From Treponema sp. (GTDB lineage: Bacteria; Spirochaetota; Spirochaetia; Treponematales; Breznakiellaceae), in the NCBI GenBank assembly GCA_031254175.1, contig JAIRUY010000193.1:1-7759 (forward strand): a stretch of DNA of 7,759 nt, read 5' to 3'. Below the pieces are notes generated by a model. It made no database searches. It saw only the letters and a list, made by a program, of their open reading frames with translations, and was not told the DNA's origin. Positions 1-7,087 of this stretch are shown piece after piece (position 1 is the first letter of the stretch; each line of letters opens with the position of its first letter). The position numbers were made by a program, and so were the translations under genes.

Positions 1-1241
1 TGATAACACACTCCGCTGGAAAACATTTGTGTTGCTATGTGTTTAAGAGCCGATCTCACAGTATCCGCAGCATACGGCAGATTGAAATTCACATCCTGTA
101 AAATATCGCGGAAACCCCAGCCGTATTCGTATCCGGTGTGGAAACGTGATTTCATTCTGTTTAGAATATAAACGACACGGCACTGATATTGAAGCCATTT
201 GAAAGCGCGGTTTATTTTGACGCTGGGAGTGGAAATGGTGAATTGCGACATCATGCCGCTCCACCAGTTTTTTACTGTTTCAAGCATTTTTTCACGCGTT
301 TCAGCGTTTTTTACAGCGTCTGTCATTTCTTTTAAAGATTTTTTGCCGCCCAGATAATAATCCTTTGTGGAACTTGCGATTAACGCTACGGCAAATTCTT
401 TTTTTTCGCCCGCTTTAAGCGTGATTTTATTGCGGAAAACGCCGCAGGTTCTCCGTAAATAAGCCTGATTTGTCCCGGAAAGAGGTTTCGCGTCTATAAT
501 TCTTAAAGGTTCGGCAAGTGAACGGAATCTGTCTCCGGTAAAGCGTTCTTCGTTTGTTTCGTATTCAGTGTTTTCGTTGTTAAGTGTTGAGAAAAAAGCC
601 GCGACATTTCCAAGCATTCCGTTAATTTCGTTTGTGTTATCGTCAACGCTTGTTCCGTGGTGTCTGCGGAAAACTATTGCGTTTAAATCTTTGTCCCAGT
701 TAGCGCCGCCGAAAAATCCGTCGTTATCGCCGGCAAGTAAACGAACAAGAGCATCGCCCATGTGGACAGGAAGGAATGGGTAAATTTCCAGTTCTTTTGT
801 TTCATCAGTATTGTTTTCTACGACAATATTTTGTATCCAGCCGTCAAATTCTTTTGGGACAAACATTGTTTGACGGGTCTTAATTCCTTTGTATTCAGAA
901 TCGAATTTAATATATCCGAATCCCAAAGTTGTTTTAAATTTTTGTCCGTCTTTTTTAACCGGCTGCCAAGTTGTTGTAAAATAATCACGGGTTTTACTGT
1001 CGACAATATAACAATAACGTCCCCTGTTGTCGGCATCGTTCAGATGCAGTTGAGTATCCACGAAAGTGTTTTCATGAGTTCCGCGCACGTCAAATCCGCC
1101 GCCCGTATAACTTACGCCCGAGCAAAATGTCTGTGTGCCGCGCTGATCCGGGCGAATTAAATAATGAAGCCATGGTTCGGGTGTGCGGGGGTTAAAAATC
1201 TCAAACTCGTCCTTTTCATTGAACTTTCCGTATTCTGCCAT
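1..1241 (-). CDS. GH94-type glycoside phosphorylase, second paralogue (C-terminus beyond window)
   Basis: The gene starts at the ATG at 1241 (MAEYGKF...) and is still open at base 1, giving 413 visible codons of an expected 800 or so. An AGGAG six bases upstream supports the start. The N-terminal beta-sandwich region of GH94 enzymes is present, with PEPWLHYL near residue 22 and FKTTLGFGYIKF near residue 100. It is followed by the linker helix and the start of the catalytic (alpha/alpha)6 barrel, marked by NRMKSRFH and GWGFRDILQD close to the window edge. These motifs align collinearly with the complete GH94 protein encoded just upstream, so the two are paralogues. Family members reversibly phosphorolyse beta-linked disaccharides such as cellobiose or N,N'-diacetylchitobiose in the cytoplasm. 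No signal peptide is seen. The catalytic WND motif and the phosphate-binding TG motif lie outside the window, so activity and substrate cannot be judged here. It is the last visible gene of the operon, 9 bp after the deacetylase stop. Confidence 0.9.
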   Translation of the reverse strand, partial: MAEYGKFNEKDEFEIFNPRTPEPWLHYLIRPDQRGTQTFCSGVSYTGGGFDVRGTHENTFVDTQLHLNDADNRGRYCYIVDSKTRDYFTTTWQPVKKDGQKFKTTLGFGYIKFDSEYKGIKTRQTMFVPKEFDGWIQNIVVENNTDETKELEIYPFLPVHMGDALVRLLAGDNDGFFGGANWDKDLNAIVFRRHHGTSVDDNTNEINGMLGNVAAFFSTLNNENTEYETNEERFTGDRFRSLAEPLRIIDAKPLSGTNQAYLRRTCGVFRNKITLKAGEKKEFAVALIASSTKDYYLGGKKSLKEMTDAVKNAETREKMLETVKNWWSGMMSQFTISTPSVKINRAFKWLQYQCRVVYILNRMKSRFHTGYEYGWGFRDILQDVNFNLPYAADTVRSALKHIATQMFSSGVCY

Positions 1242-1247
1242 AAAATA

Positions 1248-1252
1248 CTCCT
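1248..1252 (-). promoter_or_regulatory. Shine-Dalgarno site of the second GH94 gene
   Basis: AGGAG lies six bases upstream of the ATG at 1241. It overlaps the TAG stop of the deacetylase (read together as TAGGAG), an arrangement that favours coupled translation of the two genes. Confidence 0.75.
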
Positions 1253-2348
1253 ACAGTTCTTTTGGATTTCTCATCCAGTCAATAATTTTTATCGGCGCTG
1301 CAATAAAAACTTCAGGTTTGCCTAAAGCGTAATCAAGAAATTCTTCTATAACTCTACGGCGTTCGTGTTCGCTGATTAAAATTTCAGGTTCACTTTCGTA
1401 GCCTTGAGCATAAATCCCTGTGTGTCCGCCGACAAAAAAAGGCGCGCGGTTACCATTGATACGCAAATCAAGCGTGTGTTTCAGCGTCGCGATAAATTCA
1501 TCTGCTGTCATCTGAAATGGCACAAAAGTATTATAGTCAAATCCTGTGATTTTTCCGTCTCTTTCATTAAAAAAATCATTTAAAGAGGCGCATTTTTTTC
1601 GCAAGCCTTTTTTTACACCGTATTTTTCGCATAATTCATCAGGCGGAACAATAAAAACGTACGCGGGAATTTCCCAAATCCCGGCATGCCTGCCGACTTC
1701 TTCTTTTTCAGGATTTTGAGAATGTATGTATTTATTTCCTGGGCTTCCTTCGTCAAGCGTATACGGAAAATAAAAATTCGTTCCGTCCTGTCCGTCTTGA
1801 AATCCTTCTTCCAGAGAACAATCGTATACAAAACCCATTTTCTCTGCAGCTTTGAGCATATTTGCGTTGTAAGCTACAAAGGGTGTTCTGAACGATTTGA
1901 TTTTGTCCTTTGCGATTCCAATTCCTGAATGCTCGCTGTCATCGCCGTCAATATATGGTTTTGCCAGAATATCCATACATTTATTCATTTCAAAAAGCCA
2001 TTCGTCTACAGTGAATTTTGAGCCGTTAAAATGTGAGTGTGTATGACATCCGATTTCGCAGCCGCTGTCCATTGCGTGTTTCCATGATTTTTTTACAAGA
2101 TGCGGCGGCTCCTCCGCTCCGTCTTTTGTAATATATTTTGTGTTAAAATAAAATGCGCAGGAACAATTTGTGCCGTCAGGATTTTTCCGGCTGACAAATG
2201 TATCAACAGCCCATTTCATTCCTTCTGTGCCTTTTTCCTGCGTAAAGCCGCTTTTCTCGTTGTCATCAAATCCGAATGAAACGAATTGCGGGATTTTTTT
2301 TGCGTTTAAATTCCCGGGCGGTTTTTGCGATGGTAAAAATTTGTCCAT
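1251..2348 (-). CDS. CE4 polysaccharide deacetylase, chitin-deacetylase-like, no signal peptide
   Basis: This 365-aa protein carries the NodB-homology (CE4) motifs in order. FDD at 27-29 supplies the general base and a metal-binding Asp. HTHSH at 102-106, in the context EIGCHTHSH, supplies the two metal His. RTPF is at 154-157, YDCSL at 175-179, and GGHTG at 307-311 carries the second catalytic His. Motif 1 reads GFDDN rather than the bacterial TFDDG. Between YDCSL and GGHTG lies a stretch of about 130 residues with FPYTLDE (194-200) and GIWEIPAY (223-230), followed by a C-terminal IIDWMRNP (355-362). From memory, this order is that of animal-type chitin deacetylases rather than short bacterial peptidoglycan deacetylases. 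Family enzymes remove N- or O-acetyl groups from sugar polymers or oligomers with a divalent metal. The N-terminus (MDKFLPSQKPPG) is polar, so a cytoplasmic location is likely. It sits between two GH94 genes, suggesting an acetylated oligosaccharide as substrate. The fold and family are well supported; the substrate is inferred. Confidence 0.9.
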   Translation of the reverse strand: MDKFLPSQKPPGNLNAKKIPQFVSFGFDDNEKSGFTQEKGTEGMKWAVDTFVSRKNPDGTNCSCAFYFNTKYITKDGAEEPPHLVKKSWKHAMDSGCEIGCHTHSHFNGSKFTVDEWLFEMNKCMDILAKPYIDGDDSEHSGIGIAKDKIKSFRTPFVAYNANMLKAAEKMGFVYDCSLEEGFQDGQDGTNFYFPYTLDEGSPGNKYIHSQNPEKEEVGRHAGIWEIPAYVFIVPPDELCEKYGVKKGLRKKCASLNDFFNERDGKITGFDYNTFVPFQMTADEFIATLKHTLDLRINGNRAPFFVGGHTGIYAQGYESEPEILISEHERRRVIEEFLDYALGKPEVFIAAPIKIIDWMRNPKEL

Positions 2349-2353
2349 AAAAA

Positions 2354-2363
2354 TTCTCCTCTC
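2354..2363 (-). promoter_or_regulatory. Shine-Dalgarno site of the deacetylase gene
   Basis: GAGAGGAGAA upstream of the ATG at 2348, with its AGGAG core seven bases from the start. It is the strongest ribosome-binding site in the window and fixes this start. It lies in the 20-bp gap after the stop of the upstream GH94 gene. Confidence 0.8.
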
Positions 2364-2368
2364 AAAGA

Positions 2369-4936
2369 TTATCCCATATAAACTTCGATATTGATTTTTC
2401 CGCCTTTTGCGAAAGACAGAGGAACTAAATTACCTTTGATCTCTTTTCCGGCGGCCGTGATTGATTTAACGCCTTTTTGAACACCGTTAGGATTGCTGAA
2501 GTTAATGCAAAATGTCGTATTTCTGAACGTTCTTGATAAAGAGAATTTTTTCCATTTCGGTGAAACGCAAGGGTCTATCAATAGTCCGTTATACTGACGG
2601 CGGACTCCGAAAATCCAGTCAACAAGAACATTCAGGCGGGTAGGAGCAGTTCCTGTTAACCATGTATGCCCTGCTTTTCCGTGATCGTTTGACGCTGGAC
2701 CCGAAACATATTCGGGAAAAACAAAACGTTCAGCCGCGTACAAATACGGATCTTTCCCGCTGGCAACGGCAGGAAGTGTTTTCATAAAAACATTATGCGC
2801 TTCTTTTCCGTAACCGAAAATGCAGAGGGACGCGATATACCAGGATTCCAAATGTCTGAACTCGCCGCCGTTTTCTTTTTTCCCCGGAGCGTTACGTTTC
2901 CAGCCCTGAAAGTCTGTTGGTAATTTACCTTTTGCCAGAGTTTTGTCTCCCTGACAGATCGCGATTCCGTATTTGTCGTCAAGTTCTTTTTCGCATACCT
3001 TTTTACAGGCATCAAATCTCGTTTTGTCCGCAATGCCGGAGAATCCAGCCCAGGCAATTGGTTCAAAGAATACCAATCCGTCTGTTTTACTGCTTCCCAA
3101 ATCAACCGGCGCATTTCCTTCCATGTCTTCCAAAATTGCGGAAACATCAAGTCCTGTGTGTCCAAAAGATATGTTCTTTAAAACTGCTTTATTATCTTTT
3201 GCGGCAACTGCGCGGATATAATTTCCGTTTTTATCTATACATCGTTTTTCTACTTCTTCTTTTACAGTTTTTGCCTTTTTAGCATAATCTGCGGCTAAAT
3301 CTTTCTCGATTCCCTTTGCGTCTAACAACTCAATCATATCTTTCAGCGCTTTGTAAAGCTGCTGGGCCGCCATAGTTGAAACACTTGTAAAGCTGCCTGA
3401 TAAGTCGTCGTTCCAGTCCGCCATGAGCATATACGGCAAACCATTGTCACTTTGATTCCAAACTTTCGTTATGGCAACTTTCAAATGTTCCAGTATAGTC
3501 CCTTCTTTTGCCGGCAAATCTTCTTTTTCATCGCAATACGGAACCACTTCGTCTAAAAAACCAAAATCGCCGCTTTCTTTAATATATTCCGCAACTGCGT
3601 AAATGAGCCAAAGCGGATCATCACAAGCCGCAAAATCCTTGTTCCCGGCTGCTGTTACATAAAAATTGTGATAAACAAATCCATCCGAGAACATTTGCTG
3701 CGCGGTAAATTTAATCATTTCTTTCACAGGCCCGGGATCGTAAGGGAGAATCGCCAAAACGTCCTGCAGAATATCGCGAAAACCGTAACCGTATTCAAAG
3801 CCGGAGTGAAAACGCGATTTCATTCTGTTGAGCAGCGCAACCATTGCACATTGATATTGAAGCCATTTGTATGAAGGATGAAGTATTACGTCAACATCAT
3901 GAATATCGATTGCCAGCTTGTCAAATTCTTCATTCCAGTCTTTTTTTACTTCTTCCAGCATTTTCTTCGCGTTTTCAGGCGCAAGAACTTCGCCAAGAAA
4001 CTTTTTGACAGACTTTTTGCCGTTGCAATAATAATCTTCCGTAGAAGGAACCGCGCTGACGACAACTATTTCTTTTGTCTCTCCGGCTTTCATAAAGAAT
4101 GAGTTTTTTATGGATGAGAGCGAAGAGCAGTTCTCCTCTGCGCTGCGGCATGGCAGATCCCAATTCTCCACTACAGCCGCGGGGTTTGCCATGGTATTGG
4201 TGTGATGCCCTGCAAATTCATCGTAACGGGCCGCAAACTGATTGTTTTCAAGCGATGTGGTGTGTACCAAAACTTTCCCGAACATCGACTTGATTTTTTT
4301 TTCATCACTGTCAAAGCTTCTTCCGAAGCCAAACCTCCAGACAAGCGCGTTGAGTGTTTTATCAATCAGCGAGCCGCCCGTCATAAGATTATTAAAGCCG
4401 CTGAATTGAATGCTGCGCGCGTCTCCGATATTCACAGGGTTTACATTAAACATTGTAACTTTTCGTTTCTTATTATCGTTATTTTTAATTTTTATAATCT
4501 GCACCATCGCGTCATAACGGTTTGGTATAAAATTAACCGTTTCGACATCAAACTTATTATATTTTGTTTTAAACTTAACATAACCGAAACCAAAAGTAGT
4601 CTCAAGTGTTTGCGTTTTGTTGAGCACCGGATACCAGGAGTTTGAGAAATACTTACTGTCTTCGGTTCTGAAATACGCATAAGTTCCAAGCAAGCGGGTC
4701 TTGTAAGGGTCTTCGTGTACAAATCCGTTAAGGAGATCGCCTTCCTGCGTCCCGATTCTTGCAAAAGTTGTTCCGTTATTTGTTATTCCCCAGCAGAGAG
4801 TATCGGTTGGTTTTTTGTTTCTCCGCGCCAAAAGCATAAGCCACGGCTCACGGGTCATGTCGCCGGTTTTTTCCCTGATTACAACTTCATTGTCAGAGTT
4901 AAAACTAAACTGTCCGTTGTTCTTTAATTCTGCCAT
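2369..4936 (-). CDS. GH94-type glycoside phosphorylase (cellobiose/chitobiose phosphorylase-like), complete
   Basis: This is an 855-aa protein, slightly longer than the usual 800-820 aa of cellobiose and chitobiose phosphorylases. The N-terminal beta-sandwich covers about residues 1-300 (PWLMLL at 31-36, TTFGFGYVKF at 113-122). A helical linker precedes the catalytic (alpha/alpha)6 barrel. Family marks are GYGFRDILQD (383-392); ADWND (506-510), where the final Asp (510) matches the catalytic acid of GH94; KENGGEFRH (687-695), whose His matches the conserved family His; and GHTWLTGTA (756-764), which holds the Thr-Gly pair that binds phosphate. All the residues I can place are present, so the enzyme should be active. 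The expected reaction is phosphorolysis of a beta-linked disaccharide or short oligosaccharide to a sugar 1-phosphate plus a shortened sugar, in the cytoplasm. No signal peptide or membrane segment is seen. It starts 23 bp after the mutase stop, consistent with channelling the sugar 1-phosphate to the mutase. The exact substrate cannot be read from the sequence. Confidence 0.93.
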   Translation of the reverse strand: MAELKNNGQFSFNSDNEVVIREKTGDMTREPWLMLLARRNKKPTDTLCWGITNNGTTFARIGTQEGDLLNGFVHEDPYKTRLLGTYAYFRTEDSKYFSNSWYPVLNKTQTLETTFGFGYVKFKTKYNKFDVETVNFIPNRYDAMVQIIKIKNNDNKKRKVTMFNVNPVNIGDARSIQFSGFNNLMTGGSLIDKTLNALVWRFGFGRSFDSDEKKIKSMFGKVLVHTTSLENNQFAARYDEFAGHHTNTMANPAAVVENWDLPCRSAEENCSSLSSIKNSFFMKAGETKEIVVVSAVPSTEDYYCNGKKSVKKFLGEVLAPENAKKMLEEVKKDWNEEFDKLAIDIHDVDVILHPSYKWLQYQCAMVALLNRMKSRFHSGFEYGYGFRDILQDVLAILPYDPGPVKEMIKFTAQQMFSDGFVYHNFYVTAAGNKDFAACDDPLWLIYAVAEYIKESGDFGFLDEVVPYCDEKEDLPAKEGTILEHLKVAITKVWNQSDNGLPYMLMADWNDDLSGSFTSVSTMAAQQLYKALKDMIELLDAKGIEKDLAADYAKKAKTVKEEVEKRCIDKNGNYIRAVAAKDNKAVLKNISFGHTGLDVSAILEDMEGNAPVDLGSSKTDGLVFFEPIAWAGFSGIADKTRFDACKKVCEKELDDKYGIAICQGDKTLAKGKLPTDFQGWKRNAPGKKENGGEFRHLESWYIASLCIFGYGKEAHNVFMKTLPAVASGKDPYLYAAERFVFPEYVSGPASNDHGKAGHTWLTGTAPTRLNVLVDWIFGVRRQYNGLLIDPCVSPKWKKFSLSRTFRNTTFCINFSNPNGVQKGVKSITAAGKEIKGNLVPLSFAKGGKINIEVYMG

Positions 4937-4942
4937 ATCGAT

Positions 4943-4948
4943 TCTCTT
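4943..4948 (-). promoter_or_regulatory. Weak Shine-Dalgarno site of the complete GH94 gene
   Basis: AAGAGA lies six bases upstream of the ATG at 4936. A better match (AAGAGG at 4950-4955) lies 13 bases upstream, which is farther than usual. The start is otherwise supported by the MAE N-terminus shared with the paralogous GH94 gene. Confidence 0.5.
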
Positions 4949-4959
4949 GCCTCTTTATA

Positions 4960-7053
4960 TCATGTTCTCATAATTTCCCTGTCTAAAACACACACTCTTC
5001 CTTCTTTTTTTAGGCCGTAAACTACACCGAATAAATCGGATTCGCTTACTGTTTTTGCCCCATCACTGTCTCTGGCTGTGCCAAGTGCCGACAGGATTTT
5101 ATCGACAGTGGTTTTTCCGTTGTTTTTTTCAAGATTTTTTATGATAGCCTGCTCATATTTGTATTCAACACTGTTTATGTTTTTCATTTCGGCGGTGTGC
5201 ATTTTATGGACATTGGCGCCGATTTCGCGTAATACTTCTTCGTAATTTTTACGGCCTTTAACGTAAACAGCGTTTTTGTCTTCGGTCCCGGAGTTTCGCA
5301 TAAAAATCACTCCAAGAAGATTATCCCCGGCAAGTATATTCATATACAAGACATTTAAATCTTCTTTGTCTTCATATTTGATGACGGTATTTTTTGGAAG
5401 TTTTGAGTTTACAATTGCCTCGTTTACCGCTTTTTCAACAAGTTCCTTGTCTTTGTTCCAAATTACGCTGCCTCGATAATAGAGAATTTTTTCAACGAAA
5501 AATACATAGTATGTTTTTGAGAAACCCGGCTCAAATGGCGCAATAATTTTTTCTTCGTCCATGCCTAAACCTTTGATTGCGCAAATTGAAGCAAGGCCTG
5601 TCAAAAGCCCGATTCCTGAAAGCAAAGTTTGTTTTTTACCGCATGGATCAAATACATCAATCGGGAAAATCAGATGCCCGGAAGTTTCAAGCCCGACAAG
5701 CACTTCGCCGTCTTTGAAGTTTCCTATCCATTTGTCGCCAACCGATACAATTCGTGTGTTGAGTCCCAAAAATTTGTTAGCTGACATTGCTGTCATGATA
5801 TCTGATTCAATGGTAGACAGGAACCAAAAGTTTCCGGGATTAAGTTCTTTGGATTTAATTAGATATTGGGCGAGAATATAGCCGCACTTGTCACCGTCCA
5901 ATACATAAAGGCAATCGTCTTTTTTGCTGTAATAGAGCAAAAATCCTCTGTCACCATCGCCGTCAACCGCAATTCCGTATACGCTTTTTCCGGAAGTTGA
6001 TTTTCTTCCTTCGTCAAATATTTTTTTAACCGTTGAAATATGTTTGTCGTATTCTTTGCCTGAATAAAACTCCGTGCCTTCGATTTCGGCTATTCCAACA
6101 CCGCGATTTATATTGTCACCTGTGCATTGTGTATTGATGCAGCTGTAGTTTACGCCGAGATTTTCAAGAACTTTACGTCCTATCGAATCGGTTGCGCCGT
6201 TTGCAGAGTCAAAAATCAGTTTTGTGTCTTTAAAAGCGGATTTTATATCGCTCTTGCTGAATATGCCGCTTTTTAATACTTCCTGCATCCATTTAATGCT
6301 GTCTTCTTCAGCATTGTACTCTGTTATCATTCCGCTTGCCGCCTGAGGAAGTCTTTCCAAAAAACAATAATTGTACATATACGCTGACAAAACATAATCA
6401 CCCAAATCACCTTCCGGAACAAGTTTTTTACCGTCAATAAAAAACTTGATCCCGTTTTGATTTGACGGATTATGGGAAGCGGTCAGACAGGCTCCGGCGC
6501 GGTGTCCGAGCTGTAAACATTTCCACGGGATAATCGCTGTAGGCACAATGCCCAAATCAAGCACATTCAAACCTGCTTTTGCAAATCCCGAGCGGACACT
6601 GTTGTTTAAAATCCAATCGTATGCCAAATCGCGTCCGTCGTTTCCAATTACTGCGGTGTCGCCGGCTTTTACAATATTTTTATCTAAAAGATTTTTCGCA
6701 AAAGAGAACGATGTGATTTCTACCAAATCGGGCGAAAACGCGTTATCTTTAAGCAAATCAGCAATGCAGTTTTCTTTTGTTTGCGTCACTACTTTGCCCC
6801 GCACCCCGTCTGTTCCCATATAATTTACCCTTGACATTGTAAACGCATTTTCGATTTTCTCTTCTTCGCCTGAATCGGACGATAAATACAGGGCAGCAGC
6901 TTTGGGTAAATCAATACATATTTCTGTTGGATATTTTTCCAGCCAATTGCTTGAAAGAAGCGCCGGCACAGCTTGAGCTTCCGCTTTATGTTCGATTAAG
7001 CCGGAGCCTATTACAAATTTTTTCCGCTTTGCAAAATCTTTTATTGCATCCAC
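4960..7053 (-). CDS. Phosphohexomutase (phosphoglucomutase/phosphomannomutase superfamily) with N- and C-terminal extensions
   Basis: The 697-aa protein has every active-site element of the alpha-D-phosphohexomutase superfamily. MGTDGVRGK (79-87) is the first substrate loop. TASHNP (191-196) carries the phosphoserine Ser193. DGDGDR (364-369) is the Mg2+ loop. ETSGH (456-460) is the sugar-specificity loop. RNSGTED (586-592) is the phosphate-binding loop. It should interconvert hexose 1-phosphate and 6-phosphate, which links the GH94 products to glycolysis. Family members are commonly 450-580 aa. Here about 78 residues precede the GTDG loop, and about 95 follow the phosphate loop and end in a basic, possibly winged-helix segment (about 630-697). 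The start is a GTG at 7053 with no Shine-Dalgarno sequence. ATG codons at residues 73 and 79 also lack a good one, and residue 79 would begin exactly at the core domain. The GTG is kept because the predicted transcription start falls on it. Whether it acts on glucose, mannose or amino-sugar phosphates is undecided. Confidence 0.9.
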   Translation of the reverse strand: MDAIKDFAKRKKFVIGSGLIEHKAEAQAVPALLSSNWLEKYPTEICIDLPKAAALYLSSDSGEEEKIENAFTMSRVNYMGTDGVRGKVVTQTKENCIADLLKDNAFSPDLVEITSFSFAKNLLDKNIVKAGDTAVIGNDGRDLAYDWILNNSVRSGFAKAGLNVLDLGIVPTAIIPWKCLQLGHRAGACLTASHNPSNQNGIKFFIDGKKLVPEGDLGDYVLSAYMYNYCFLERLPQAASGMITEYNAEEDSIKWMQEVLKSGIFSKSDIKSAFKDTKLIFDSANGATDSIGRKVLENLGVNYSCINTQCTGDNINRGVGIAEIEGTEFYSGKEYDKHISTVKKIFDEGRKSTSGKSVYGIAVDGDGDRGFLLYYSKKDDCLYVLDGDKCGYILAQYLIKSKELNPGNFWFLSTIESDIMTAMSANKFLGLNTRIVSVGDKWIGNFKDGEVLVGLETSGHLIFPIDVFDPCGKKQTLLSGIGLLTGLASICAIKGLGMDEEKIIAPFEPGFSKTYYVFFVEKILYYRGSVIWNKDKELVEKAVNEAIVNSKLPKNTVIKYEDKEDLNVLYMNILAGDNLLGVIFMRNSGTEDKNAVYVKGRKNYEEVLREIGANVHKMHTAEMKNINSVEYKYEQAIIKNLEKNNGKTTVDKILSALGTARDSDGAKTVSESDLFGVVYGLKKEGRVCVLDREIMRT

Positions 7054-7059
7054 TGAATA

Positions 7060-7087
7060 ATTATAGCCTGTCCAGGTATCTTGTCAA
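7060..7087 (-). promoter_or_regulatory. Consensus sigma-70 promoter for the mutase and downstream genes
   Basis: On the minus strand TTGACA (7087 to 7082) is followed after 16 bp by TATAAT (7065 to 7060). Both hexamers match the housekeeping consensus exactly. With the last -10 base at -7, transcription would start at 7053, the first base of the mutase GTG codon. The -35 box contains the TGA stop of the upstream gene. The spacer holds a short dyad, CCTG-GA-CAGG (7067-7076), which could be an operator but is too short to rely on. The promoter would serve the mutase, both GH94 genes and the deacetylase independently of the first gene. Confidence 0.6.

Noticed and set aside
762..1160. A 132-codon open frame on the plus strand opposite the second GH94 gene
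   Set aside because: Its translation has low-complexity, Phe/Ser/Cys-rich composition and no recognisable motif, while the minus-strand frame matches GH94 throughout.
2782..3282. Open frames of about 120 codons on both strands inside the complete GH94 gene
   Set aside because: They lie in alternative frames of a well-supported gene that contains conserved GH94 motifs here. No ribosome-binding site or family motif supports them.
7084..7086. TGA read as tryptophan (alternative genetic code) joining the two genes
   Set aside because: The mutase itself ends in TGA just ahead of the next gene's ATG, all visible Trp codons in the long genes that I checked are TGG, and no TGA occurs inside them. 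The standard code fits.
7084..7086. TGA as a selenocysteine codon
   Set aside because: No convincing hairpin follows it: the CCTG/CAGG pair would leave only a 2-base loop. The position is also not a known redox site.
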